This document shows positions 15,714 through 24,832 of a stretch of DNA of 33,553 nucleotides, piece by piece; the stretch's first letter is position 1, and each line of letters opens with the position of its first letter. The notes below the pieces were generated by a model that saw only the letters and a program-made list of their open reading frames with translations, was not told where the DNA came from and searched no databases. Source of the DNA: Lentibacillus salicampi (GTDB taxonomy: Bacteria > Bacillota > Bacilli > Bacillales > Amphibacillaceae); NCBI RefSeq assembly GCF_004565465.1, contig NZ_SRHY01000035.1:1-33553 (forward strand). Reading direction: 5' to 3'. A program made the position numbers and the translations under genes.

Positions 15714-17048
15714 TTAAATGACCCCTAATGAATTTAAAAATACGATAACAATGGTGACCGGTACAAGCCAGCGCATGATTTGAAACCAGAGCTGGTATGT
15801 TCCGGATGACAGGCGATTGCCATATGAAAATTCCTGTTTCATCAGGGAACGATTCATCCTGATACCGATAAACAACGCCATCAGCAAGCACCCGCCCGGG
15901 AGCATGATGTTGCTGACGAGAAAGTCACTGGCATCAAACACGGTTTTCCCAAATAATTTAAAGTCCGCCAACTTGCTGGAGGACAATGCTGCAGGGATCC
16001 CGGCAATAAAAACGATCAGGCCGGAAATCCAGACGACTCTGGACCGCGAATAGTTCTTTCTGGCGGTGACAGCCGATGTGATAATCTCCAGCATGCTGAA
16101 TGCCGATGTGAAAATAGCAAACAGGAATAATAGCAGGAATAAAGTCAGGAACACCTCACCGAACGGCATTTGCGCGAAAGCTGACGGCAACACCATGAAT
16201 AGTAAGCCAGGTCCTGCTTCCGGTTCCAGTCCGAATGAAAAGACAACAGGAAAAATCGCCAGCCCGGCCAGAAGTGAGACGAAAATATTCATAAGGGAGA
16301 CTGATGCCGCTGAAAAGGGTAGGCTCACATCTTTTCCGAGATAGGAACTGTATGTTACCATGACGGAAAAACCGACAGCCAAGGCGAAGAAAGATTGTCC
16401 GAGGGCATACAAAATGCCTTCTGCCGTAATTTTGGAAAAGTCCGGCTGCAGGAAAAATCTGAGGCCTTCAGCCGCCCCTTCAAAGGTCACGGACCGGATA
16501 ACCAGAACGATAAAAAAGATAAACAATAATGGCATCATCACTTTGCTTGCTTTTTCAATCCCATCTTTAATGCCAAAGGAAACGATGGTGACGCTGATCA
16601 TCAAAAACAATCCCAGGCCGGAAATGGCTATCAGCGGGTCACCGGTAATCATCGCAAATAATTGTTCGTAATTGGCGTTTTCGGTAATCACCGAGCCAAA
16701 AATTGACATGATGCTGTAAATAATGACCCATCCGCCGACCACAGCATAAAATGACAGCAGGATAAATGATCCAGCAACACCCCAGTAGCCAATAACCTGC
16801 CAGCCGCTTTCGGGCGCGAGCTTCTTAAAAGCGCTGACTGCTTCTCTCTGCGCGCCGCGGCCGATGATAAATTCAGTAATCAGCAATGGAAGCCCAATGA
16901 TTAACGTAAACGCAATAAACAGCAGGAAAAAGGCACCGCCTCCGTTCATGCCGGTCATATAAGGGAATTTCCATATAGCGCCAAGGCCGATTGCCGCTCC
17001 CGCTGATGATAAAATAAAACCGATCCTGGATGACCATTGATCACGCAT
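15714..17048 (-). CDS. NSS/SNF family sodium-dependent transporter, probably for tryptophan
   Basis: A sodium symporter of the LeuT fold. The N-terminus has the family hallmark AIGLGAIWKFPYMTGMNGGG, which lines the sodium and substrate sites, and the 444 aa contain about 11 hydrophobic helices, as in bacterial members such as MhsT and TnaT. The ATG at 17048 follows AGAGGAG; an upstream start at 17084 has no ribosome site. It lies 83 bases after kynA on the same strand with one terminator for all four genes. Known NSS proteins carry tryptophan and other hydrophobic amino acids, so tryptophan uptake is the natural inference, although kynurenine is possible. Confidence 0.9.
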   Translation of the reverse strand: MRDQWSSRIGFILSSAGAAIGLGAIWKFPYMTGMNGGGAFFLLFIAFTLIIGLPLLITEFIIGRGAQREAVSAFKKLAPESGWQVIGYWGVAGSFILLSFYAVVGGWVIIYSIMSIFGSVITENANYEQLFAMITGDPLIAISGLGLFLMISVTIVSFGIKDGIEKASKVMMPLLFIFFIVLVIRSVTFEGAAEGLRFFLQPDFSKITAEGILYALGQSFFALAVGFSVMVTYSSYLGKDVSLPFSAASVSLMNIFVSLLAGLAIFPVVFSFGLEPEAGPGLLFMVLPSAFAQMPFGEVFLTLFLLLFLFAIFTSAFSMLEIITSAVTARKNYSRSRVVWISGLIVFIAGIPAALSSSKLADFKLFGKTVFDASDFLVSNIMLPGGCLLMALFIGIRMNRSLMKQEFSYGNRLSSGTYQLWFQIMRWLVPVTIVIVFLNSLGVI

Positions 17049-17131
17049 AATTGACTCCTCTCTAACTGATAAAAGTTTCGTCAATATTATATATCATTTG
17101 AGGTGTAAACGACAATCACGCATCACAGAGC

Positions 17132-17968
17132 TTAAATTTTGGTTCGAAGCTCCCATAACTCCGGAAAAAAGTAATGGTCGAGCACTTGTTTCAGGTAGCC
17201 GACACCTGATGAGCCGCCCGTACCTATTTTATGCCCAATGGTCCGTTCCACCGTTTTCATATGCCGGAAACGCCACTGCTGGAACCAATCTTCAATATCA
17301 ACCAGTTTTTCCGCCAGTTCATACAGTTCCCAATAGGTTGATACATCGCGATACACATCCAGCCAGGCTTTCTCGACCGAAGCGTTTTTCTCATATGTTT
17401 TGGAAACATCCCGGTCGAGGACTGCCTGATCGATAGCAAATCCATTTCGGGCTAAGGCTCGAATCGCAACATCATAAAGCCCTGGTTTGTGGTAAGCTTC
17501 CTCCAAAATCGCATGAACGTCGGAGTTCTTTTTATAAATTTTTAAAATATGCGGGGCCTTGTAGCCAAGCACAAATTCAACCAACCGGTACTGATATGAT
17601 TGAAAACCGGATGCATTGCCGAGCTTGTCACGGAACGCCATGAATTCAGCAGGCGTCAGGGTTGCCAGCACATCCCAGGCATGAATGATTTGCGACTGGA
17701 TTTTCGATACCCGGGCAAGCATTTTGAAGGAAGCCCTCAGGTTATCCTGTTCAATTGCTTCAATCGCTCCTCTTGTTTCGTGGATGATCAGCTTCAACCA
17801 AAGTTCACTCACTTGGTGAATAATGATAAACAGCATTTCATCGTGATGGTTGGAAAGCCGCTTCTGGTTGTCCAAAAGATGATCGAGCTGCAGATAATCC
17901 CCGTATGTCATCTTTTCTTTAAAATCCGTGTGAATGTCTTGTTCATGTTCAAACAGATGATCGCTCAT
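17132..17968 (-). CDS. kynA: Tryptophan 2,3-dioxygenase
   Basis: Heme enzyme that opens the indole ring to N-formylkynurenine (EC 1.13.11.11). Recognisable segments: [13 protein letters not shown] (20-32), [19 protein letters not shown] (41-59) with the distal-side histidine, and [14 protein letters not shown] with the probable axial heme ligand His236, followed by the substrate-contact loop [11 protein letters not shown]. 278 aa is normal for bacteria. AGGAGGGG precedes the ATG. It sits 14 bases after kynB and is the third gene of the operon. Confidence 0.97.
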   Translation of the reverse strand: MSDHLFEHEQDIHTDFKEKMTYGDYLQLDHLLDNQKRLSNHHDEMLFIIIHQVSELWLKLIIHETRGAIEAIEQDNLRASFKMLARVSKIQSQIIHAWDVLATLTPAEFMAFRDKLGNASGFQSYQYRLVEFVLGYKAPHILKIYKKNSDVHAILEEAYHKPGLYDVAIRALARNGFAIDQAVLDRDVSKTYEKNASVEKAWLDVYRDVSTYWELYELAEKLVDIEDWFQQWRFRHMKTVERTIGHKIGTGGSSGVGYLKQVLDHYFFPELWELRTKI

Positions 17969-17982
17969 GTCAAACTCCCCTC

Positions 17983-18618
17983 CTACTTATCGATGGGCCT
18001 TAAAACGGCACGGACTGGGCTGCCGTCAGCACCATTAATGGCAAGCGGCAGCGCGACCAGTTCGTAGCGGCCAGGCGAAACATGGTCAAGCATCAGGTTT
18101 TCCAGAATGAAAATGTCTTTGTCATACAGGGCATGATGGGCCGCCAAATCCTTACTTTCAGGGGGATCGACGGACGGCATATCAACGCCAAGCAGCTGGA
18201 CATCATGTTCGTGCAGAAATTGTGCAAGACTTGGGTCGAGCTCCGGCATTTGGTTGGGAAAACGCTTTGGGTTATTGGGCAGTGATGTCCGTAATAAAAC
18301 GCGTGAAATCCCGTTCAGGTCAAACGGCTGCAACGTTTCAGCCGTGATGCGATCCGTCTGACTGACGTCAAGCACGACAGCTTTGCCGATATATAGGTCG
18401 ATGTCCAGCTGGTCAACGGTCCTCCCGCCCGCATCATAGTGGAACGGTGCGTCAATATGAGTGCCGGTATGGACGCTGCCGGTGATCTGACCGACATTGA
18501 CCGATCCTGTTTGTTCTTTCGTATAAGTCAGTGCGTAGTCAAATGGCGTATCACCGGGAAAATGTGCCATATCGTTTGTGAGCGGTTGTGAAATATCAAT
18601 CCATTTCGTTTGTGTCAT
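17983..18618 (-). CDS. kynB: Kynurenine formamidase (arylformamidase), metal-dependent cyclase family
   Basis: Hydrolyses N-formylkynurenine to kynurenine and formate (EC 3.5.1.9). The zinc-binding signature [12 protein letters not shown] is at residues 50-61 (His50, His54, Asp56, His60), and GVDMPSVDP is a further family motif. 211 aa is standard. Its ATG shares one base with the kynU stop (TGATG), implying coupled translation. Confidence 0.96.
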   Translation of the reverse strand: MTQTKWIDISQPLTNDMAHFPGDTPFDYALTYTKEQTGSVNVGQITGSVHTGTHIDAPFHYDAGGRTVDQLDIDLYIGKAVVLDVSQTDRITAETLQPFDLNGISRVLLRTSLPNNPKRFPNQMPELDPSLAQFLHEHDVQLLGVDMPSVDPPESKDLAAHHALYDKDIFILENLMLDHVSPGRYELVALPLAINGADGSPVRAVLRPIDK

Positions 18619-19892
18619 CAGGCGATGATGCCCCTTTCGTTTTCAAAGAATTTGTAGCGCTCTTCAATCATGATGGTTTTTAGAATTTGAATGGTGTCCC
18701 ATACGTCTGTAAAAGTGTTATAAAGTGCGACAGGTGCCAGGCGGATGCCGTTTGGTCTGCGGTAGTCCGGTATCACCCCGTCGGCTTTCAATGCTTTGCA
18801 AATCCGGGCGGCATCCGGATGTTCGATATTCACATGACCGCCACGTGTCGCTGTGTCTCTTGGATTGGCGATGGTGAAACTGTAATCGGTGAGCTCCCTC
18901 TCAAGCAGCTCTATTAAATATTGGGTAAGCTCCAGTGATTTTTGCCGAATGTTGTCAATGCCTGCTTCATAAAACATTTCCAGTGAGCCAAGCAAAGGCG
19001 CTGCACTTAACAGGTGTGGTGTGCCGATCTGATAAGTTCCGGCGTCTGGAGCGGGTGTGAGCACATGCGCCATATCAAATTGTTTTTCCTTTGCCGAACT
19101 GAACCACCCGGCAAGTCCCGGTTCCTGACCAAAATGTTTTCGGTTCACATAGAGCCCGGCAACACTTCCCGGCCCGGCATTTAAATGTTTGTACGTGCAC
19201 CAGAAGGCAAAGTCAACGCCCCATTCCGACAATTGATGTGGCATAGCCCCGATTGAATGGCAGAGGTCAAAGCCGATTGGTATCCCGCGTTTATGGGCTT
19301 CACGGGTCAATGTTTTCATATCAAGCACTTGCCCGCTTCTGTATAAGACGCTGGGCAGAACAATGAATACCACATCATCGGTCATCGCGTTGATGATGTT
19401 CTGGGTCTCCAGTGTGTTGCCATCTTCACTTTCAACTTGGAGAAGGTATTCCGCCGGATCGAATCCATTCAGTTTTAGCTGGCTTTTCAGCGCATAGATG
19501 TCAGAGGGAAAGTTCAGGGTATCGGCAAGTATCTTTGCTTTTTTTCCCGCAGGTTTATAAAAACTGGCGGTGAGCTGATGCAGATTGCTGGTTGTCGATC
19601 CGGTCACGATGACTTCATCAGGCTTGGCCCCGATTAAAGGCGCCGTCATCGCGCCTAGTTTTTCGGACAGGTAGTACCATGGTTGATCGTCGTTTGTCCA
19701 TCCGTCGATCGCATCTGTTTTCCAGGATTCGACTATGTCATGTACTGCTTGTTCTGCTCGTTTTGATAACAGTCCGAGTGAGTTGCCATCAAAGTAAATG
19801 GTGTCATGTGGTATATAAAATTCATGCCGGAAATCCGCCAGCTTATCCTGCTGGTCTAAGTAAGCTGCATATGCTTTTTCAGTATTCATCAT
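18618..19892 (-). CDS. kynU: Kynureninase
   Basis: PLP enzyme that splits kynurenine to anthranilate and alanine (EC 3.7.1.3). The PLP lysine is Lys235 in [14 protein letters not shown]; Asp209 in [13 protein letters not shown] contacts the cofactor nitrogen; [12 protein letters not shown] at 32-43 is a family signature. 424 aa is normal. AAAGGAG lies 4 bases before the first ATG (19892) and 7 before a second at 19889; the latter is the better-spaced start. First gene of the kynU-kynB-kynA-transporter operon. Anthranilate-degrading genes are not in this window. Confidence 0.97.
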   Translation of the reverse strand: MMNTEKAYAAYLDQQDKLADFRHEFYIPHDTIYFDGNSLGLLSKRAEQAVHDIVESWKTDAIDGWTNDDQPWYYLSEKLGAMTAPLIGAKPDEVIVTGSTTSNLHQLTASFYKPAGKKAKILADTLNFPSDIYALKSQLKLNGFDPAEYLLQVESEDGNTLETQNIINAMTDDVVFIVLPSVLYRSGQVLDMKTLTREAHKRGIPIGFDLCHSIGAMPHQLSEWGVDFAFWCTYKHLNAGPGSVAGLYVNRKHFGQEPGLAGWFSSAKEKQFDMAHVLTPAPDAGTYQIGTPHLLSAAPLLGSLEMFYEAGIDNIRQKSLELTQYLIELLERELTDYSFTIANPRDTATRGGHVNIEHPDAARICKALKADGVIPDYRRPNGIRLAPVALYNTFTDVWDTIQILKTIMIEERYKFFENERGIIA

Positions 19893-19928
19893 ACTACTCC
19901 TTTCGATTGTGTTGCAGGATTTCTTTTA

Positions 19929-19937
19929 TCATAACAA
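19929..19937 (-). promoter_or_regulatory. Extended -10 promoter of the kynurenine operon
   Basis: The minus strand reads TGTTATGAT (TGn plus TATGAT), about 40 bases before kynU. A -35 at standard spacing is poor (TTCCAA). Confidence 0.4.
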
Positions 19938-20025
19938 TGAAACGGTGTGTTTGGAATGTTAACGTTTTTAATTTTTAGGAAAAGGATTTTGGAGGTGTGC
20001 ATAGAATAAATAGTAAGGCGGTTAA

Positions 20026-20041
20026 TTGAAAACGCTTTCAA
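20026..20041. promoter_or_regulatory. Catabolite response element (cre), CcpA site
   Basis: TTGAAAACGCTTTCAA matches the cre consensus TGWAANCGNTNWCA at every position. It lies between the divergent kynU and NhaC-family genes, about 130 bases upstream of kynU and upstream of the candidate plus-strand promoter, so either operon could be its target. Confidence 0.8.
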
Positions 20042-20128
20042 TAACATTGGAAGGGGGTGAGAGCAGTCACATAGTCAGATCATTGATAAGGGATGTGGGG
20101 AAGCACACTTGGAGGTAGGTTGCCAACT

Positions 20129-20158
20129 TTGACATGGGTGATAGGCAGAGAGTATGGA
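20129..20158 (+). promoter_or_regulatory. Candidate promoter of the NhaC-family gene
   Basis: A perfect TTGACA (20129-20134), an 18-base spacer and TATGGA (20153-20158). The leader would be about 100 bases; I see no known riboswitch in it. Confidence 0.5.
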
Positions 20159-20263
20159 CTCGTGTGCGTGCACATGAGTGAGGAGCGAAATATGGGCTGG
20201 GCAAAGCATGTATGAAAAAAATTGATCCGAACTGTAAAAGCATAAGCCTAAAGGGGGATGAAC

Positions 20264-21844
20264 ATGGAAAATACAATTTGGTCGTTGGTTCCACCGTTAC
20301 TGGCGATTATCATGGTGTTGGTGACAAAACGAGTACTATTGTCCCTTGGTGTCGGCATTGTTGCAGCGGCATTTTTTGCGGCAAATTTTAACGTCCCGGA
20401 ATCGTTAGGGTTAATATGGGAGTCATTTATTGGCACGTTTGTTGCTGAGGGGGCACTGAATACGTATAATGTATTCATTCTGTTATTCGTTTTGCTGCTC
20501 GGGGTCATTACTGCCTTTGTAAGCATTATCGGCGGGACAAAGGCGTTTGGGGAATGGATGGTACGCCGCGTGAAAACACGTGCAGGCGCACAGGTCATGA
20601 CGATGGTATTTGGTGTGATCGTCTTTATTGATGACTATTTTAACAGTCTGGCAGTTGGTCAGGTTGCAAGACCGGTAACCGATAAACACCGGATATCGAG
20701 GGCGAAACTTTCTTACATTGTTGACTCAACTGCAGCCCCTGTATGTGTTGTTGCGCCGGTTTCCAGTTGGGGTGCCTATATTATCGGGGTGATCGGCAGT
20801 ATTTTCGCGGCCGGAGAGATTACCGAACACACTGCATTCAGCGCATTTTTGCAAATGATTCCGATGAATTTATATGTATGGGCGGCCTTAGGGGTTGTGC
20901 TTGTCATTGCACTGAGACAGGTAGACTTTGGGCCGATGAAAATACATGAAGACCGGGCGCATAAAACAGGGGTCCTCCTGAATCCCGAAAGAACGGAAAA
21001 AGTCGATTCAGGTTCTGATTTACCAACAAGCGACCACGGCAAAGTAAGTGACCTGATGACACCAATCGCCGCGTTATTCGTGGGAACAATCGGTTCTATG
21101 TACTGGACGGGACTGGGTGCAGTGGAAGGTGAGCACTCGCTGATCGCTATTTTCGGTGAAGCTGCAGTGGCTGAATCTTTGCTGTATGGAGGTCTGATCG
21201 GGACTGCTGTAACATTGATTCTTTTTTTCCGTCATGTGTCAAAGGGGCACTTATCCGGAAGCAAACTGATAACAGGTGGTGTGGAAGGGGTCAAGTCCAT
21301 GCTCCCGGCCGTTTTCATTTTAATCTTTGCCTGGGCCATTGCCTTTCTGATTGAGGCATTGCAGACAGGGGAATATCTGGCAGGGATCGTTGAATCGTCC
21401 AATCTTGCCCTGTCACTGTTACCGGTCATTATCTTTTTCATTGCCGGATTCATCGCATTTGCGACCGGTACGTCGTGGGGATCTTTCGGTATTTTGCTGC
21501 CGATTGCCGGACAGATAGCACTCGGTACGGACGTCGATATGTTGTTGCCGATTCTTGCGGCAGTATTGGCCGGCGCCGTATTTGGGGACCATTGCTCGCC
21601 GATTTCAGATTCCACGATTCTTTCGTCGACTGGTTCAAGCTGTCATCACATTGATCACGTGACAACCCAGCTGCCATATGCACTGACCGCAGCCGCTATT
21701 GCGGGACTGGGCTATGTCGTTCTTGGCGTGACAGGCAGCGTGTGGCTTGGACTTTTAATGGTAGCAATCGGGCTTGTGGTCTTGTTCAGTATTCTGAAAA
21801 AACCTGACGCTGCTGATATACGTGACGAGACGGTGGCCAAATAG
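20264..21844 (+). CDS. NhaC-family Na+/H+ antiporter-like transporter
   Basis: A membrane transporter of about 526 aa with 11-12 hydrophobic helices. NhaC-type signatures: FIDDYFNSLAVGQVARPVTD in the first half and the family-diagnostic FGDHCSPISDSTILSSTGSS in the second. The ATG at 20264 is 7 bases after AAGGGGG; the ATG at 20258 is too close to it. Annotated members are sodium/proton or sodium-malate/lactate exchangers, but some NhaC-type proteins are predicted lysine transporters (LysW, controlled by lysine riboswitches in other Bacillota). Here it precedes the proposed lysine operon by 108 bases on the same strand, so lysine uptake is a reasonable alternative. Confidence 0.88.
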   Translation: MENTIWSLVPPLLAIIMVLVTKRVLLSLGVGIVAAAFFAANFNVPESLGLIWESFIGTFVAEGALNTYNVFILLFVLLLGVITAFVSIIGGTKAFGEWMVRRVKTRAGAQVMTMVFGVIVFIDDYFNSLAVGQVARPVTDKHRISRAKLSYIVDSTAAPVCVVAPVSSWGAYIIGVIGSIFAAGEITEHTAFSAFLQMIPMNLYVWAALGVVLVIALRQVDFGPMKIHEDRAHKTGVLLNPERTEKVDSGSDLPTSDHGKVSDLMTPIAALFVGTIGSMYWTGLGAVEGEHSLIAIFGEAAVAESLLYGGLIGTAVTLILFFRHVSKGHLSGSKLITGGVEGVKSMLPAVFILIFAWAIAFLIEALQTGEYLAGIVESSNLALSLLPVIIFFIAGFIAFATGTSWGSFGILLPIAGQIALGTDVDMLLPILAAVLAGAVFGDHCSPISDSTILSSTGSSCHHIDHVTTQLPYALTAAAIAGLGYVVLGVTGSVWLGLLMVAIGLVVLFSILKKPDAADIRDETVAK

Positions 21845-21862
21845 ACAGAGAAGTTTTTATTG

Positions 21863-21900
21863 TGAAAACGGTTGCAATATTTCGATCGGTGCTTTACACT
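21863..21900 (+). promoter_or_regulatory. Promoter of the proposed lysine operon with overlapping cre-like box
   Basis: TTGCAA (21872-21877), a 17-base spacer and TACACT (21895-21900). TGAAAACGGTTGCA (21863-21876) matches the cre consensus except at one position and overlaps the -35, so CcpA binding would block RNA polymerase. Confidence 0.55.
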
Positions 21901-21913
21901 TATATCAGTTAAA

Positions 21914-21928
21914 TGAAATGGCGTTTCA
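21914..21928. promoter_or_regulatory. Palindromic candidate operator (IclR-type)
   Basis: TGAAATGGCGTTTCA, a 15-bp near-palindrome with TGAAA/TTTCA arms, lies just downstream of the promoter and 24 bases before the aminotransferase start. Length and arms fit operators of IclR regulators; an iclR-type gene is in the same operon. Confidence 0.45.
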
Positions 21929-21952
21929 CAAAATGAAATAGGGGGATATAGG

Positions 21953-23125
21953 ATGTCGTTTGTCTCTGATAAAGTGACCCATTTGCCGCCATATTTATTT
22001 TCCGAGATTCAGCAGAAGAAAAAGACGCTTCAGGCAGAGGGTGTGGATGTGATTGATTTGGGGATTGGTGCACCGGATATGCCGACACCTGATTTCATCA
22101 TTGATCGGCTGGCTGAAGAATCCAGAATCCCTGCCAATCATCGCTATTCCCCGTATAGAGGATGTACAGAATTCAGGGAAGCGGTTGCGCACTTTTACAA
22201 AAAGCAGTATAACGTCGATTTGGATCCGGAAACAGAAGTCCTTGCTGTCATTGGATCCAAAGAGGGCATTGCCAACCTGATGCATGCCACCATTAATCCT
22301 GGCGACACAGTTCTTGTTCCTGCCCCAGGTTACCCTGTATATGGGACGGCCGTTGATCTGGCCGGCGGGAACAGTGCTGCATTACCGCTGGATGAGACAA
22401 ATGGCTATGTGCCACTGTATAACCAGGTCGACCATAAATCTATCAATCAGGCAACAATAATGCTATTAAACTATCCGAGCAATCCGACGGCTGCGACCGT
22501 TAACGATGACACGTTTTTGGAAGCGGTTGCATTTGCCCGAAAAAATCAACTGTTGCTGGTACATGATGCTGCGTACGACATGATCACGTTTCATGGGTAT
22601 GAATCGCCAAGTGTCATGCAGGTTCCGGGTGCCAAATCACATGCGGTCGAATTCGGATCACTGTCGAAAAGTTTTAATATGACCGGCTGGCGGATTGGTT
22701 ATGTCGTTGGCAACAAGGAGGTTATTAACGCACTGGCAACGTTTAAAAGCAATATCGATACGAGCCAGTTCCTTCCCATTCAAAAAGCTGCCGCTACTGC
22801 ATTGAAAAGTGATTTTTCGGCAGTGAAGAGGCATAACGCCATTTACCAGCAACGAATGGAAAAATTGTATGACACTTTCCGGGAGATGGGGATTGAGGCG
22901 ACCAAACCAAATGGAACAATCTTTCTTTGGGCAAAAGTCCCGGACGGCTTTACGTCGACGTCGTTTGCCAACAAATTGCTGGATGAGGCGGGGGTTATTG
23001 TTACCCCCGGCAATGCTTTTGGCTCGCGGGGGGAGGGATATTTCAGAGTGGCGCTGACCGTCACGACGGGGCGCCTGGATGAAGTGATCCGCCGCATGCG
23101 GCAGTTGAGGGGGGTGACCAATTAG
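21953..23125 (+). CDS. Class I/II PLP aminotransferase, probably 2-aminoadipate aminotransferase
   Basis: A fold-type I aminotransferase similar to LL-diaminopimelate and 2-aminoadipate/kynurenine aminotransferases. The PLP lysine is Lys239 in GSLSKSFNMTGWRIGY; NYPSNPTAAT (173-182) and DAAYDM (205-210) give the Asn and Asp/Tyr that hold the cofactor; the carboxylate-binding Arg is in YFRVALT. GGGGG lies 7 bases before the ATG. It is the first gene of a tight operon, directly abutting the ThDP enzyme. In this context it would convert 2-aminoadipate to 2-oxoadipate. Family membership is certain; the substrate is inferred from neighbours. Confidence 0.85.
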   Translation: MSFVSDKVTHLPPYLFSEIQQKKKTLQAEGVDVIDLGIGAPDMPTPDFIIDRLAEESRIPANHRYSPYRGCTEFREAVAHFYKKQYNVDLDPETEVLAVIGSKEGIANLMHATINPGDTVLVPAPGYPVYGTAVDLAGGNSAALPLDETNGYVPLYNQVDHKSINQATIMLLNYPSNPTAATVNDDTFLEAVAFARKNQLLLVHDAAYDMITFHGYESPSVMQVPGAKSHAVEFGSLSKSFNMTGWRIGYVVGNKEVINALATFKSNIDTSQFLPIQKAAATALKSDFSAVKRHNAIYQQRMEKLYDTFREMGIEATKPNGTIFLWAKVPDGFTSTSFANKLLDEAGVIVTPGNAFGSRGEGYFRVALTVTTGRLDEVIRRMRQLRGVTN

Positions 23126-24799
23126 ATGAAAACGCCAACGAAAGCCCGGACAACTAAAACACTGACAGCAGCACAGGCCATTGTTGAGTGTATAAAGATT
23201 GAAAACATCAGCCATGCGTTCTGTGTTCCCGGCGAGAGCTATTTGCCGTTACTGGATGCGCTGCATGATGAGGATTCGATCAGTATGATGGCAACAAGGC
23301 ATGAAAGCGGTGCGGCGTTTATGGCAGAAGGATATGCCAAGTCATCTTTGAAGCCAGGCGTTGTGATGGCCACACGTGGCGTCGGGGCGTCCAATCTTTC
23401 CATTGGGGTCCATACCGCTTATCAGGACTCCACCCCGATGGTTGTCTTTTTAGGTCAGGTACACAGCAAATTCCGCGGCAGGGAAGGCTTTCAGGAAGTT
23501 GATCTTGACCAGTATTTCGGTCATATCGCCAAATGGGCCGTCGAAGTGAAAGATCCGGAACGCATGGCAGAAATAGTGCAGCGAGCTTTCCGCATTGCGC
23601 AGACTGGAAGGCCCGGTCCGGTTGTCGTTTCGCTGCCTGAGGACGTCCTGCCAGTGGAGACGGAGATGACATTTGGCCCGCCTGTTGTGAAGCCAAAGCC
23701 GGCACCATCCCCTGAAGAAGTTGCTCAGGTTGAAGAACTGCTTGCTTCAGCTGAAAGACCACTGATCGTGGCTGGCGGGGGCGTGAAAAGTTCTCAGGCA
23801 GAAGAAGCGCTTGTGACATTTGCGGAACACTATCATCTGCCTGTTATTGCAGCTTTTCGCCGGCAGGACGTGTTTCCCAACGATCACCCATTGTATGTCG
23901 GACACCTTGGACTGGGAACCAACCCGAACATTTTAAAGACCGTGAAAGAAGCCGACACGATTCTGGCTATCGGCACGCGTTTGTCTGAAGTTACCACACA
24001 GGACTACCGGATTCTGACACCGGAGAAAAAACTGATTCACATCGATATTAGTTATGACATGGTTGGAAAAGTTTTCAGCCCGGATGCCGGAATTGTTGCA
24101 GATGCAGGCCAGGCATTGCAGGCGCTGAGAGGAATGGCTGTCCAGGGCAGGTGGAAAAACTGGGCAAATAAGTGCCGGCAAGCATTCGAGGGCGTCAGCC
24201 GGCTTAATGTTTCGCATAAAGATGTGATCAATAAGCATATAGTGGCAATGATGGCGGATATGCTGCCTGACCATGCACTGGTGACCAATGATGCCGGAAA
24301 CTTTGCCGGGTGGCTGCATGCTTATTATCCATTCAAGGCCAAGCACACCTATGTGGGACCAACTTCCGGCGCTATGGGCTATGGTTTTCCTGCCGCACTT
24401 GGGGCAAAACGGGCTTTACCGGAAAAGCCGGTCGTCGCATTGGCTGGTGATGGAGGGTTCATGATGACCGCGCAAGAGCTTGAAACAGCTGTCCGGTATC
24501 ACATTCCGGTCATTTGCCTTGTATTTAACAATCACATGTATGGAACCATCCGGATGCACCAGGAAATACACTATCCGGAGAAAGTCATCGGTACTGACTT
24601 GGGTGGTGTTTCCTTTAAAAAGTTTGCCGAAAGTGTTGGCGCAGATGGTTATTTGGTGACCACACCGGATGAGTTTGCTGAAAGCTTTGCGTCGGCATTG
24701 CAAAAAAATGCACCGGCCGTCATCGAAATCATGACCGAAAAGGAACAGATTTCAGTTTCTTCCACGATTGCACAACTCCGTGATCGTGCTGAAAAATAG
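23126..24799 (+). CDS. ThDP-dependent 2-oxoacid decarboxylase of the acetolactate synthase superfamily
   Basis: A three-domain ThDP enzyme of 557 aa. The catalytic glutamate is Glu60 in ATRHESGAAFMAEGYAK, and the ThDP/Mg motif starts at GDGGFMMTAQELETA (441-455) and ends at NN (468-469). The central domain has VAGGGVKSS. Automatic annotation would probably say acetolactate synthase, but no regulatory subunit or branched-chain genes are near. The stop of the aminotransferase and this ATG are adjacent, so the product of the former is likely its substrate. The proposed reaction is non-oxidative decarboxylation of 2-oxoadipate to glutarate semialdehyde, which the downstream enzymes can oxidise. 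Other 2-oxoacids are possible. Confidence 0.82.
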   Translation: MKTPTKARTTKTLTAAQAIVECIKIENISHAFCVPGESYLPLLDALHDEDSISMMATRHESGAAFMAEGYAKSSLKPGVVMATRGVGASNLSIGVHTAYQDSTPMVVFLGQVHSKFRGREGFQEVDLDQYFGHIAKWAVEVKDPERMAEIVQRAFRIAQTGRPGPVVVSLPEDVLPVETEMTFGPPVVKPKPAPSPEEVAQVEELLASAERPLIVAGGGVKSSQAEEALVTFAEHYHLPVIAAFRRQDVFPNDHPLYVGHLGLGTNPNILKTVKEADTILAIGTRLSEVTTQDYRILTPEKKLIHIDISYDMVGKVFSPDAGIVADAGQALQALRGMAVQGRWKNWANKCRQAFEGVSRLNVSHKDVINKHIVAMMADMLPDHALVTNDAGNFAGWLHAYYPFKAKHTYVGPTSGAMGYGFPAALGAKRALPEKPVVALAGDGGFMMTAQELETAVRYHIPVICLVFNNHMYGTIRMHQEIHYPEKVIGTDLGGVSFKKFAESVGADGYLVTTPDEFAESFASALQKNAPAVIEIMTEKEQISVSSTIAQLRDRAEK

Positions 24800-24832
24800 G
24801 TGACCCATTATCAATCTGAGGAGGTATATGGT

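Noticed and set aside
20120..20215. TTG-initiated plus-strand frame of about 31 codons behind GGAGG in the NhaC-family leader
   Set aside because: It overlaps the best promoter (TTGACA), so it would not be transcribed from it; the spacing to GGAGG is short and the sequence looks random.
20159..20263. Lysine riboswitch or T-box in the leader of the NhaC-family gene
   Set aside because: The leader of about 100 bases lacks the conserved blocks of either element and is too short for a lysine aptamer.
23126..24799. Biosynthetic acetolactate synthase large subunit
   Set aside because: No small subunit or ilv genes adjoin, and the operon is catabolic.
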